In this document: positions 34,605-44,737 of the stretch, piece by piece
How positions within the stretch are numbered: the first letter of the stretch is position 1
Layout of the letters: the number at the start of each line of letters is the position of its first letter
Virus record (IMG/VR): IMGVR_UViG_3300020469_003577
Span: 1-50,988 of that record
DNA: 50,988 bases
Reading direction: 5' to 3' (one strand)
From: a virus
Notes under the pieces: generated by a model
Told to the model about the DNA's origin: nothing
What the model saw: the letters and a program-made list of their open reading frames with translations, nothing else
The model's database searches: none
Made by a program: the position numbers and the translations under genes

Positions 34605-35123
34605 ACTTGCACTGTAAATGTTTCTATAATTTCTCTTTAATCCATTATCATCAAATCCATAACCAACAAACCAATCATCACCCATATTAGGAAATGCTGT
34701 ATGCTTATTTGGTAAATCTTCACGTGAGTCTTTTCTATCTACTAGAGTAACTATTTGAATATCAGCAGGCTTTTTTTCTTCTATACGAAATATCACCTCT
34801 AACATTGTAGCTCCAGTATCAATCATATCATCAACAATATAAACACGTTTGCCGAGTAAATCTATTTCTACATTTTTAGTAATTTCAACACCACCTGTAT
34901 GTGTAATACCATTACCTTTATATGACTTAGCTCTAATAAAATCTATCTCAACATCAATCCCCATATCTTTAATAAGATCAGTAAAAAACATAAATGCACC
35001 ATTTAATACGCATACCATTACAGGTGGATATGCATTACCAGATTCTTTATGTTCTTCAGATATTCTATGAGCTAATGCTCTAACACGTCGCTCAATTTTA
35101 TATTCTGGAATAAGTAACTTCAT
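34587..35123 (-). CDS. hpt: Hypoxanthine/guanine phosphoribosyltransferase
   Basis: 178 residues. The PRPP-binding loop VYIVDDMIDTGATM is intact, with VCVLNGAFMFFTDL (first loop) and DFIRAKSYKG (flexible loop), plus WFVGYGFD near the end for base recognition. Known members salvage hypoxanthine and guanine to IMP and GMP. Located between queE and folE, it may recycle guanine released when DpdA exchanges bases in DNA; that link is inferred. Coupled to queE by TAATG. Confidence 0.9.
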   Translation of the reverse strand: MKLLIPEYKIERRVRALAHRISEEHKESGNAYPPVMVCVLNGAFMFFTDLIKDMGIDVEIDFIRAKSYKGNGITHTGGVEITKNVEIDLLGKRVYIVDDMIDTGATMLEVIFRIEEKKPADIQIVTLVDRKDSREDLPNKHTAFPNMGDDWFVGYGFDDNGLKRNYRNIYSASVDDSK

Positions 35124-35896
35124 TATACTCCTCTCTCTGTATCAAATGCTATTATGTGATCTCTACCTGTCATATTATAACCCCTCTCAGCACACATATC
35201 AAACACTTTAGGGTACATTTCAACTAAAGTATCTCTAGTATCCCCAGCAGGCATAATATATGTTTTATCTTTAGGAACACCTAACTCTATTCTATAAGAT
35301 TCAATCTCTTCTAGATTTTCATCAGTTCCATCCCATACAGGTTTGTAATGATAATCTTTATGAAAAGCTAGAGTTTTTTTAATCTCCTCTGTATTCTGTC
35401 TTTTCATATTATGTATTCTTATCATTTTTTCGTCAACCACTTGCCCATTAGGAGTAACAGCTCCGATAACAGGGACTGAATTACTGAATTTAGGGCTAAG
35501 GCTGATAAGATCAATAGGATAATCGGTTTCAACAAAACGAGATCCTTCAGTTTCGATAGTAATAATAATGTTTCTTTCATGAGCAAAATGTGTCAATTCG
35601 TTTACTAATGCTGGGTGCATTGTAGGTGATCCACCTGTTAACATCATCTCTTTTACATGAGGATTATCATCGTATATTTTAATAATATCATTAAATGTAA
35701 AAGTTCCTTTTTCAGGATGTATAGATGTATACCATGAATCGCACCAGCCACCTGCCCCAAAATAGCATCGATGAGTACAGCCGGTAGTTCTAACAGCAAT
35801 AGTTGGTCTCCCAAATCTACTGCCCTCGGATTGAATACATCTATATACTTCTAGTACAGGGAGTACTTTGTTATAATCTTTAATTCTTTTATTCAT
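35123..35896 (-). CDS. queE: 7-carboxy-7-deazaguanine synthase (QueE)
   Basis: 257 residues from ATG 35896; longer starts would run into queC. Radical SAM enzyme: GCTHRC then WCDSWYTS supply C40, C44 and C52, i.e. CX3C followed by X7C rather than the textbook CX3CX2C. MMLTGGSPTMHP (GGE-like motif), IIITIETEGS and LSPKFSN are typical QueE segments. It converts carboxytetrahydropterin to 7-carboxy-7-deazaguanine. Overlaps queC by 8 bases. Confidence 0.9.
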   Translation of the reverse strand: MNKRIKDYNKVLPVLEVYRCIQSEGSRFGRPTIAVRTTGCTHRCYFGAGGWCDSWYTSIHPEKGTFTFNDIIKIYDDNPHVKEMMLTGGSPTMHPALVNELTHFAHERNIIITIETEGSRFVETDYPIDLISLSPKFSNSVPVIGAVTPNGQVVDEKMIRIHNMKRQNTEEIKKTLAFHKDYHYKPVWDGTDENLEEIESYRIELGVPKDKTYIMPAGDTRDTLVEMYPKVFDMCAERGYNMTGRDHIIAFDTERGV

Positions 35897-36725
35897 ATTG
35901 TGCCAATAAAGTTTCCACATGAGACTTAGCTGTATCCCATCCATCAACATACGCTACAGGATCTCTTCTACCTAATTTGATAAACGCTTCAATACGTTCA
36001 ACCGATGATGCAGATTTATAATCTGATAACCCTTCTATAGTTGGTTTGTAAGAAGTATTAGTACGCTTATATACTTCGTCAAAATCTAATCCTAACTTAT
36101 TACAACATACCTCACCATCTTTCAAGATATCAAATTTATCACCATTTAGATACGGTGTAGTATAAGTTACTTTTTCAGCTTCCCAATTGCCTTGCTTAAA
36201 TGCTTCATAGTCTGCATCTCTAAATTCCTGTCGACAATCAGGATATATTGCATGATCCCCTGCATGAATACCCATTGCTATTTCTACAGGGCAATTTTTC
36301 TCATTTGCAATAGATAATGCTATTGCTTGGATAATTGAAGAAAACATTTTATTGCGATTTGGTACAACTGTATCTTTCATATTCTCTTCTTCATAGTGAC
36401 CTTCTGGTACCTCCTCACCACCTTCAACTAAATTAGAGTTTAATAAATCTACTAAACCATCTAATTTAATGACTTGATAATTAACTTTATTATCAAAGTG
36501 ATGAACTACAGTTTTACCCATTTTATTTTGAGCTAGAACTTGATCCTTGTTAGTATTTACATAATCTACTAATTGTTGAGCTCGTTCTAACTCTACACGA
36601 TGCTTTTGCCCGTAATCAAAGCTTACGGCTGTTACATCGTATCCTTCGGATAACAGGTGTAGCAGAACTGTTGATGAATCCATACCACCGCTTAACGATA
36701 ATACAGCTTGTTTATTTTTAGCCAT
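35889..36725 (-). CDS. queC: 7-cyano-7-deazaguanine synthase (QueC), zinc ligands replaced
   Basis: 278 residues, ATP-dependent PP-loop enzyme. SGGMDSST at 12-19 binds ATP, FDYGQKH and VPNRNKMFSS are further family motifs, and GIHAGDHAIYPDCR is the substrate region. QueC normally has a Cys and a CxxCxxC zinc site near its end; here the aligned region reads TNTSYKP and DYKSASSVER, with all four cysteines absent. It has an insert of about 40 residues relative to E. coli. Expected to make preQ0 for QueF. Ribosome-binding site AAAAGGA. Confidence 0.92.
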   Translation of the reverse strand: MAKNKQAVLSLSGGMDSSTVLLHLLSEGYDVTAVSFDYGQKHRVELERAQQLVDYVNTNKDQVLAQNKMGKTVVHHFDNKVNYQVIKLDGLVDLLNSNLVEGGEEVPEGHYEEENMKDTVVPNRNKMFSSIIQAIALSIANEKNCPVEIAMGIHAGDHAIYPDCRQEFRDADYEAFKQGNWEAEKVTYTTPYLNGDKFDILKDGEVCCNKLGLDFDEVYKRTNTSYKPTIEGLSDYKSASSVERIEAFIKLGRRDPVAYVDGWDTAKSHVETLLAQYE

Positions 36726-36738
36726 TTTGTTTTTCCTT

Positions 36739-37662
36739 TTATTGTCTTAAAGTTTTTTCATTTAAGAATTCTACATTATAAAATTGTGGATCTAATAACT
36801 CCACTTTGTTTGCTCTTATTGGATTAATATCTAAACCACCTCTACGTGTATAAAGACAAGCTACCATTAATTCTTCAGGATTAAACCTATCTAGTAAGTG
36901 TTTATAAATCATCTCACAAATCTCTTCATGGAAGTGAGATACCTTTCTATGTGATACAATATACTTTCCAAAAGATTCAGGAGTTACTATCTCTTTACCT
37001 TTCATATAAACATATACATCACCCCAATCTGGTTGATTAGTTACACGACAGTTTGACCTAAGCATGTCAGTATGTAAATGAGTAACAATACTCATATCTG
37101 GTGACTCAGTATAACCTTCTAGCTGAGTTTCATCTGATTTAAACGATGTAAACTCTACATCATCGAAATCTAATAACGTTTCAATATTATCAAAACTACT
37201 AAAACCTATCCAAGTTTTTTCTCCATACTTATCTTCTGTTACACTTTCATTTGTATGAAGCTTACAATCAACATCAGCTTCTAATAGTTCTGTTAAATCT
37301 CTTGCAACTGTATTTTCTATAATTGTTATACACTCATCTTTATGCTCACCGAATTGATTCATATTAAATGAATTTAAGTATAATTTAATACTCTTAGATT
37401 CAACGTGATATTCACTATCCGCAGGACATGTAATCTTTAATACACCGGTAACGGGCCTACCTTTTTCTGTTATTGCTGATACTTCATAACAATTCCATAC
37501 ATCATATCCACTAAATGGTAAATTTTTACCATCAATACCATATGCTTCACGATTTAAATATCGTGGTACTTTAACTAATAATGACTTATCATATAAGTCT
37601 GAATAAGCACTTACTGTTTGACCTAAATGCTTGCTTGCAATTTCTACAACTGAATTACTCAT
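36739..37662 (-). CDS. queF: NADPH-dependent preQ0 reductase (QueF, long form)
   Basis: 307 residues, bimodular long-form QueF. The N-terminal half has the NADPH-binding ESKSIKLYLNSFN (E89-S91). The C-terminal half has the catalytic Cys in SNCRVTNQPDWG (C205) and the HE pair in SHFHEEICEMI (H245, E246). It reduces the nitrile of preQ0 to the amine of preQ1. Presence with a DpdA-like gene indicates that preQ1 is the base meant for DNA. Coupled to the kinase gene by TAATG. Confidence 0.95.
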   Translation of the reverse strand: MSNSVVEIASKHLGQTVSAYSDLYDKSLLVKVPRYLNREAYGIDGKNLPFSGYDVWNCYEVSAITEKGRPVTGVLKITCPADSEYHVESKSIKLYLNSFNMNQFGEHKDECITIIENTVARDLTELLEADVDCKLHTNESVTEDKYGEKTWIGFSSFDNIETLLDFDDVEFTSFKSDETQLEGYTESPDMSIVTHLHTDMLRSNCRVTNQPDWGDVYVYMKGKEIVTPESFGKYIVSHRKVSHFHEEICEMIYKHLLDRFNPEELMVACLYTRRGGLDINPIRANKVELLDPQFYNVEFLNEKTLRQ

Positions 37663-38195
37663 TAATATACTCCTATTGTTTGTCTTACTTTATTTACTCT
37701 ATCTTCTCTTGAACCAGAAATATGAATTACAGGAATATCACACTCTAGTATATAACGTTCAAATAACTTAACTATTTGATTTCTAAAATCTCTATCTGTA
37801 GATCTGACACCATCATCAGCAATATCAAACTCTGGTGATAGGTAGAATATATAGTCATACTCTTGTATTGTCATTTGAAATATTCTTTCAGCAAAATCCA
37901 TAACCCATTCACTAATTTGTCCACGCTCAAATAAGTAGCGAGTATAAACTATCCCATCTAATGAACATCTATCCATAACAATATCATCTTTATAGATATT
38001 TTCTAGATGTTTACTCATTATTAACAGCTGGGTACTGTCTCCTCCACTTTCATTTATTTCTAAGTTAAGTTTTGCTATATCGCGAGTTATTTCGCGTAAA
38101 AATTTAAATTTATGAGCATATGGATAAAACAATCCTAATTTATCCATTACAGTAGTTTTACCTGTACTTTGTGCTCCAGTAAATGCTATTTTCAT
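37662..38195 (-). CDS. P-loop nucleoside/nucleotide kinase (NadR-like)
   Basis: 177 residues. GAQSTGKTTV is the Walker A loop, DRCSLDGIVYTRYLFERG a lid or substrate motif, and IFYLSPEFDIADDGVRSTD the DRxxD-type region known from NadR-C/AAA_28 kinases. Substrate unknown; its place in the deazaguanine run makes a modified nucleoside possible. It overlaps the formyltransferase by ATGA, and a promoter motif lies about 46 bases upstream inside that gene. Confidence 0.8.
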   Translation of the reverse strand: MKIAFTGAQSTGKTTVMDKLGLFYPYAHKFKFLREITRDIAKLNLEINESGGDSTQLLIMSKHLENIYKDDIVMDRCSLDGIVYTRYLFERGQISEWVMDFAERIFQMTIQEYDYIFYLSPEFDIADDGVRSTDRDFRNQIVKLFERYILECDIPVIHISGSREDRVNKVRQTIGVY

Positions 38196-38722
38196 ATTTT
38201 ATCTTTTAAGAAATTGCTCCACAGCTTTAAGCTTGTTTCACTTAATATACGAAATATATCTGATTCTACCAACCCTTTTGATGAAAAAGAATCAGATAAA
38301 ATAATTTCACCTTCATCAACACCAGCTGACACCTTGTGAAGAACACAACCTAACACTTTATAACCAGCATTAATAGCTCTCACTTGAGGATCTTTTCCTT
38401 TTAATTCAGGGTAAGTTGTTATAAGTCCTGGATGACCGTTATATATTTCATATGTTTCACAGATTTCAGGTGGCATAATACGGAGCCAACCATGTAGAGT
38501 TATAATAGGGGTTTCAAACCACTGTAAAATATTTATTAACTCTGATTCAGTTGGCCTGTTTGAAACAAAAACAACCTTTTTATTTTGCAATCTACTATCT
38601 ATAACCCGTTCAACCTTGCGCTCATTCACAACAATTACATCGGGCCATCTACCTAATTGCTCTGATAAGTTTGCAATTTCAGAACCAGTTTGACTAAAAA
38701 ATGCTATCCACGGTCTCATCAT
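38192..38722 (-). CDS. dpdN: Formyltransferase-fold protein, candidate dPreQ1 formyltransferase
   Basis: 176 residues with the PurN/Fmt formyltransferase core: LHGWLRIMP, then YNGHPGLITTYPELKG (N95, H97, where PurN has NIHPSLLP) and LGCVLHKVSAGVDEGEII (D136). These are the Asn, His and Asp catalytic residues. It lacks part of the usual N-terminal nucleotide domain. Phages with formyl-preQ1 in DNA carry a formyltransferase named DpdN; here the gene is between dpdA and queF genes, supporting the same role. ATG overlaps the dpdA stop. Confidence 0.75.
   Translation of the reverse strand: MMRPWIAFFSQTGSEIANLSEQLGRWPDVIVVNERKVERVIDSRLQNKKVVFVSNRPTESELINILQWFETPIITLHGWLRIMPPEICETYEIYNGHPGLITTYPELKGKDPQVRAINAGYKVLGCVLHKVSAGVDEGEIILSDSFSSKGLVESDIFRILSETSLKLWSNFLKDKI
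38241..38273 (-). promoter_or_regulatory. Internal promoter for kinase-queF-queC genes
   Basis: Minus-strand GTTG, 20 bases, TATATTAAG preceded by TTCG, inside the 3' part of the formyltransferase gene. About 46 bases to the kinase ATG. Matches the full motif. Confidence 0.6.
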
Positions 38723-39507
38723 TTACAAAAAGATCTAAATTTACTAACATTGAACATAATATCACTATACATAGCCTCTGTGATATCTTCATTTAATAAC
38801 TCAACCAATTTTATACTCTCTTTGTCTAATAATCCTGTCTTAGAATAACGTGTTCCTTTTATACCATGCACTATAGGATTACTGGTATCAATTGTATCAA
38901 TCCATCTATAACCTTTATAAAAAGAAAATTCTTGAGGCAAAGCACAACCAAGAAGGTGATGAGGAATATTTGTATTAATAATACCTTCACGTAACATTCG
39001 CTCGATTAAATCTCTACGACCTCTCATCCATGCAATAAACTTATTATCACAATTAGAATTTGTTATTTGGTAATAACTATAATCAAATGATATAGCGATT
39101 TTATCCACACCTAAACCGAGTAAAGATTGATAACAATTAACAATTTCATCATACGTTTTACCTTGCACTACACCAATACATTTGCTTGACAATCCAGGCT
39201 CATAATTTTGCATCCACTCAGTTGCGTTGGATATAGTAAGCTGATAATCTTCAAGACTATCAGGAATAATATATTCTGTTGGATTTAAGTACTTAATCCA
39301 ATCAGCAAACAGCTCCATATCAAACGCTGTTCCTAACTCAAATATACTATTATCTAAAATAACATGTCTGTTATTATTTACACAATTTTTATAAAATTGC
39401 AAATATTCAGGATCTGATTCAAATAAATGCACTAATGCATAATCGTAATCGTTAAATTGCAAACTTTGATCAAATAACTGTTTTGGCACTTCATGACTTA
39501 TTCTCAT
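38719..39507 (-). CDS. dpdA: DpdA-like DNA guanine transglycosylase
   Basis: 262 residues, TGT-like TIM barrel. Segments matching DpdA-type proteins are VILDNSIFELG (D52), YIIPDSLED (D83), GVVQGKTYDE, LGVDKIAIS, HHLLGCALPQEF and RWIDTIDTSNPIVHG (D204, D207). These Asp residues are candidates for the general base and nucleophile. The tRNA-guanine transglycosylase zinc motif is not present. It should swap guanine in DNA for preQ1. Located between queD and the formyltransferase. Ribosome-binding site GGAG. Confidence 0.85.
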   Translation of the reverse strand: MRISHEVPKQLFDQSLQFNDYDYALVHLFESDPEYLQFYKNCVNNNRHVILDNSIFELGTAFDMELFADWIKYLNPTEYIIPDSLEDYQLTISNATEWMQNYEPGLSSKCIGVVQGKTYDEIVNCYQSLLGLGVDKIAISFDYSYYQITNSNCDNKFIAWMRGRRDLIERMLREGIINTNIPHHLLGCALPQEFSFYKGYRWIDTIDTSNPIVHGIKGTRYSKTGLLDKESIKLVELLNEDITEAMYSDIMFNVSKFRSFCK

Positions 39508-39509
39508 AC

Positions 39510-39971
39510 TTACTCCGAATATATTGCTGTATTTTTACCGTTTTCCATAAACTCAACTTCTGTTACTCTAACTCTACCATCTGTCTCTTCTTTAACAAAA
39601 TGATTTAGTTTATCATAAATTAATTCTGAGAATCTTTCTGCACCAGTAGCTTTAACGGTGCGTAATTGAATAATACCCATTATTTCCATAGTCTGAAAGG
39701 TTGATAGGTTTGGATCATCTTCTGCTATAATAGTAGTATGATCAAATACATAATCCATCCATGCTTTCGGTTGCAATCCATTAATAAGGGTTTTAGCTCT
39801 TTTCATTCCACCAAAATCCCAAACCCAGTTTTTATGATCTAACTCACCTTCAAACGTAACTTTAAACGATACAGCATATCCATGTAAAAATTTACAATGT
39901 GTTTCATCTGCGCGCCACTGTCTAAAGCAGCAGCTAAATCCATCAAATAATTTTGTACTTTTATAACTCAT
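39510..39971 (-). CDS. queD: 6-carboxy-tetrahydropterin synthase (QueD), altered zinc site
   Basis: 153 residues of the 6-pyruvoyl-tetrahydropterin synthase family. The catalytic Cys is kept (C26 in HCKFLHGY), as are the D77-H78 pair (VFDHTT) and E112 (ATGAERF). Two of the three zinc histidines are changed: FSAAH becomes FSCCF16, and HGH becomes H30-G-Y32. Known phage relatives have similar changes, but the metal requirement is unclear. It converts the FolE product towards the QueE substrate. Has a promoter motif and AAAGGA upstream. Confidence 0.85.
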   Translation of the reverse strand: MSYKSTKLFDGFSCCFRQWRADETHCKFLHGYAVSFKVTFEGELDHKNWVWDFGGMKRAKTLINGLQPKAWMDYVFDHTTIIAEDDPNLSTFQTMEIMGIIQLRTVKATGAERFSELIYDKLNHFVKEETDGRVRVTEVEFMENGKNTAIYSE

Positions 39972-39986
39972 ATTTTATCCTTTTAT

Positions 39987-40018
39987 ATAATATAAGAAAA
40001 TAATATATAATAACCTAC
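39987..40018 (-). promoter_or_regulatory. Promoter for queD-dpdA genes
   Basis: Minus-strand GTAG, 20 bases, TATATT preceded by TTCT, in the 55-base gap upstream of queD. The queD ATG follows 15 bases later after AAAGGA. Confidence 0.65.
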
Positions 40019-40026
40019 TCTTTATA

Positions 40027-42031
<2,005 letters not shown>

Positions 42032-42100
42032 TGGTATTTTCCTTTATTAATTGTTTTTTGTTTTTTGGTGTAATAATAATTATCATCTCAATGACTAATA

Positions 42101-43480
42101 CTATAAATTTTCAAAAGGATCTTTTGACTTTTCTTCTGGTGCCTGTACCTCTTTATATTTGTTAGCTAATCTCTTTCTCATAGCCTCAGAACCTTGATCC
42201 ATCTGACCCTGAGTACTCTTTCCTTGTATAGATGTTTGTTCAAAAATATCTATTTGACCGTTTGACATATTCATTTTACTAGGGAAAGTAATTCCATCAG
42301 GTCCAAATCTATTTTTAATAACATGAAATCTACCTGTACCTGCTATTTTATCTTCTATTTTTCTAGATAATGAAATTACAAAATCAGCTGTCATTATCTT
42401 TGAGTATGATTCAGCTATTTTTTCAGCACCAATAACATCATCGTCTAGCGCTGACCTATTAGCTTGAGATGCAGTCCATATAGGTATCTCATATTCTCCA
42501 GCCATACCTCTCAAATCCTCATAAATATTTCCTAATTCATGTCGTATTTCTTTACCGGTTCCACGAAGTAAATCTGCGTAATCTACAATCACTAGATCAG
42601 GTTTTTTATTTAACATAGTACAGCGTTCTAAATGAGCTTTCAATGTATTTACTGTAGCTGTTTTAGTAGGAAAATATTTAATTACTAAGTCACCCTCTAA
42701 TTGATCTACCTTCTCTTTAATATCATCTTGATAAAATTTTAAATTTTGCGCTGCTATACCCGTAAATACAGAATCAAATCTTAGCCCTACATATGCTCCA
42801 TTAAGTTCAAGAGTATAATGTATAACTGTTTTACCTGCTTTAACAGCGTTAGCAGCAGCATTAACGAGTCCCCAGGACTTACCAATACCAGCTGGTGCTA
42901 CAAATACACCTAATTCACCAGGTCCTAATCCTCCATCCATTAACTGATCGATTGCATCCCATCCCGTAGAAGTTGTTTGCCTAGTAGTTTCAGAAAATCT
43001 TTCCTCTATATGAATATTGTATTCATGTCCAATATCTCTATCAGTACCAGCTTTCATAGCTTCATCTACACGAAACTTAATTTCGTCATATGCTCCACGC
43101 TGTAATAGTTCTACAGAATCTACAATAGCTGATTTTAATTTTTGATTTTTGCAAAATTTAATAGATTCATCTTTTACAAAATCAATATCATCAGCATCGA
43201 AATTGCGTACCACTTCCTTAAGGGTATCAATAACAGAAGCTTTTAGAACATCGTTATCAATATCATCTATCTTAACTTTCATAACATCTAATGTTGGTGA
43301 AGTTTTATATTCAGAAAAATATTGACCGACTGATTTAACAATCCATTTATTAGCATCAGATTCAAAATAGTTATTATCTAATATATCTGAAATTTGTTGT
43401 AGGAAAGGTTTATCTTTAAATAAAGCTGATAGTAGCTTGACTTGAAAATTGTAACCATATATTTGAAAAGTATCACTCAT
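42101..43480 (-). CDS. Replicative DNA helicase (DnaB/gp41-like)
   Basis: 459 residues. The N-terminal helical domain (KLLSALFKDKPFLQQISDIL) precedes a RecA-type ATPase: Walker A APAGIGKS at 195-202, VIHYTLELNG, LVIVDYADLL (Walker B) and the H4-like IWTASQANRSAL. It unwinds DNA ahead of the polymerase. The end is Gln/Glu-rich. No ribosome-binding site; the ATG lies 2 bases after TATATTAAAG, suggesting a leaderless message. No primase gene is seen in the window. Confidence 0.93.
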   Translation of the reverse strand: MSDTFQIYGYNFQVKLLSALFKDKPFLQQISDILDNNYFESDANKWIVKSVGQYFSEYKTSPTLDVMKVKIDDIDNDVLKASVIDTLKEVVRNFDADDIDFVKDESIKFCKNQKLKSAIVDSVELLQRGAYDEIKFRVDEAMKAGTDRDIGHEYNIHIEERFSETTRQTTSTGWDAIDQLMDGGLGPGELGVFVAPAGIGKSWGLVNAAANAVKAGKTVIHYTLELNGAYVGLRFDSVFTGIAAQNLKFYQDDIKEKVDQLEGDLVIKYFPTKTATVNTLKAHLERCTMLNKKPDLVIVDYADLLRGTGKEIRHELGNIYEDLRGMAGEYEIPIWTASQANRSALDDDVIGAEKIAESYSKIMTADFVISLSRKIEDKIAGTGRFHVIKNRFGPDGITFPSKMNMSNGQIDIFEQTSIQGKSTQGQMDQGSEAMRKRLANKYKEVQAPEEKSKDPFENL

Positions 43481-43481
43481 G

Positions 43482-43515
43482 CTTTAATATAAGAACAATT
43501 AATTAGTTTTACAAC
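43482..43515 (-). promoter_or_regulatory. Promoter for the helicase gene
   Basis: Minus-strand GTTG, 20 bases, TATATTAAAG preceded by TTCT. It overlaps the end of the nuclease gene. The start codon is 11 bases from the first T of TATATT, the same distance as for the clamp-loader gene. Confidence 0.7.
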
Positions 43516-44554
43516 TTTTATTATAAATATTTGCTTGAATATCTAGTTGTGAGAAGCGTTCACGTAACCAAAACTCTAAATTACGAAAAGCACCAGTAAT
43601 AGTATCTTCAAGTAACATTACTTTAAATTGCATTGAGTTTAACCTAGGTATAACATTGTCTGCTACATGTAATATCTTATGCTTACTACTACCACTAATA
43701 TCCACTTCAGTAAGTTGCATTAATTTATAATTTAACTCTAATACATCTCTATTCTCACGTATAGTGTTTAATACCTTAACTTTAGAGTCTGCACAATCAT
43801 TTATAATATCATCAATAGTTAAAGTCTCATCACTAAATAGTCTGGGCAATCGCTTTTGTAATGTTTTAATCCCTGTCCCACGAATTCCGGGTATATTATC
43901 TGATTTATCTCCTGTTAAAGTTCTATATAAAAGATAATTATGAGCAGGTATTTTATAGTCTAACGTAACATCATCTTTAAAGTATAACTTCTTTTTAGTA
44001 GGAGACCAAACAGCAATCCTACTGTCAACTAATTGAATAAAATCCTTATCAGAAGACATTATAAATATTTTACTTTGTGTTAATACCTGTTTAGATAGAT
44101 AAGCGATAGCATCATCCGCTTCGATATTCTCAGGCGCTAATATTTGTACTGGTAAATTATCTAAGTATTGTATTAACCTTCCCAGTTGCATTTTCATGTT
44201 TTGAGATTCTGCATCCTTATCACCAAATGCATTTGTTCTATTAAGTTTAGTTCTCACTAATCTGTTAGCTTTATAGTCAGGGAATAGCTTTCGGCGTCGT
44301 TGACTACCACCCTTCCCATCAAAACATATTATGACACGAGTTGGTTGAAGCATTTTTATTGCATATCCTATAGACATTAAAAATCCTGTTATACCACCAA
44401 CATGAATACCATCATCATTTGTAACAGGTGATACAGCAAAACTACGAATAAATGTATTCAATCCATCTATAATTAGAACTCTGTCGTTTGGATTACTATG
44501 TGGTGTATTACCCTCTTCTAATCCGTCAAATATTTTTAAATAATCTTTTTTCAT
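43499..44554 (-). CDS. 5'-3' exonuclease / flap nuclease (RNase H-like)
   Basis: 351 residues, FEN/PIN nuclease. VLIIDGLNTFIRSF has the first Asp, VIICFDGKGGSQRR the next, ENIEADDAIAYL and MSSDKDFIQL the central acidic cluster, and GDKSDNIPGIRGTG the helix-hairpin-helix. Equivalent to T4 RNase H, which removes RNA primers. A terminator hairpin lies directly before its ribosome-binding site (AAAGGA), so its expression depends on read-through or RNA processing. Confidence 0.88.
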   Translation of the reverse strand: MKKDYLKIFDGLEEGNTPHSNPNDRVLIIDGLNTFIRSFAVSPVTNDDGIHVGGITGFLMSIGYAIKMLQPTRVIICFDGKGGSQRRRKLFPDYKANRLVRTKLNRTNAFGDKDAESQNMKMQLGRLIQYLDNLPVQILAPENIEADDAIAYLSKQVLTQSKIFIMSSDKDFIQLVDSRIAVWSPTKKKLYFKDDVTLDYKIPAHNYLLYRTLTGDKSDNIPGIRGTGIKTLQKRLPRLFSDETLTIDDIINDCADSKVKVLNTIRENRDVLELNYKLMQLTEVDISGSSKHKILHVADNVIPRLNSMQFKVMLLEDTITGAFRNLEFWLRERFSQLDIQANIYNKSCKTN

Positions 44555-44561
44555 AACTTCC

Positions 44562-44593
44562 TTTAATAAAAGTAAGGGCCCGAAGGCCCCTAC
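44562..44593 (-). terminator. Rho-independent terminator with UUCG loop
   Basis: On the minus strand GTAGGGGCC pairs with GGCCCTTAC around a TTCG loop (one mismatch), followed by TTTTATT. It ends the recA transcript and stands eight bases before the start of the nuclease gene. It is the only strong GC-rich hairpin with a T-run seen in the window. Confidence 0.8.
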
Positions 44594-44737
44594 TAAATGA
44601 GCTATTAGCTTGCTATATTTTCTAGTACACTTTAAGGCGCTCTTGAGTACACATTGGTTTCAGCTTTATAGCAACGAGCATAACACTCTGACTAATATTA
44701 CATATCTATGTGGCTCCATTACATTTCAACGTACTCA
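44594..44737 (-). other. Non-coding, structured 3' region of the recA message
   Basis: 144 bases with no convincing gene. It holds an 8-base inverted repeat (TTGCTATA and TATAGCAA about 58 bases apart), a direct repeat GTGTACT, and AGCTAATAGCT next to the terminator. This may fold as one hairpin-closed RNA, either a 3' end stabiliser or a small RNA. The structure is inferred only from pairing. Confidence 0.4.

Noticed and set aside
44594-44737. A tRNA gene between recA and the nuclease
   Set aside because: No cloverleaf arms, no anticodon stem and no CCA end; the pairing seen is a long hairpin only.
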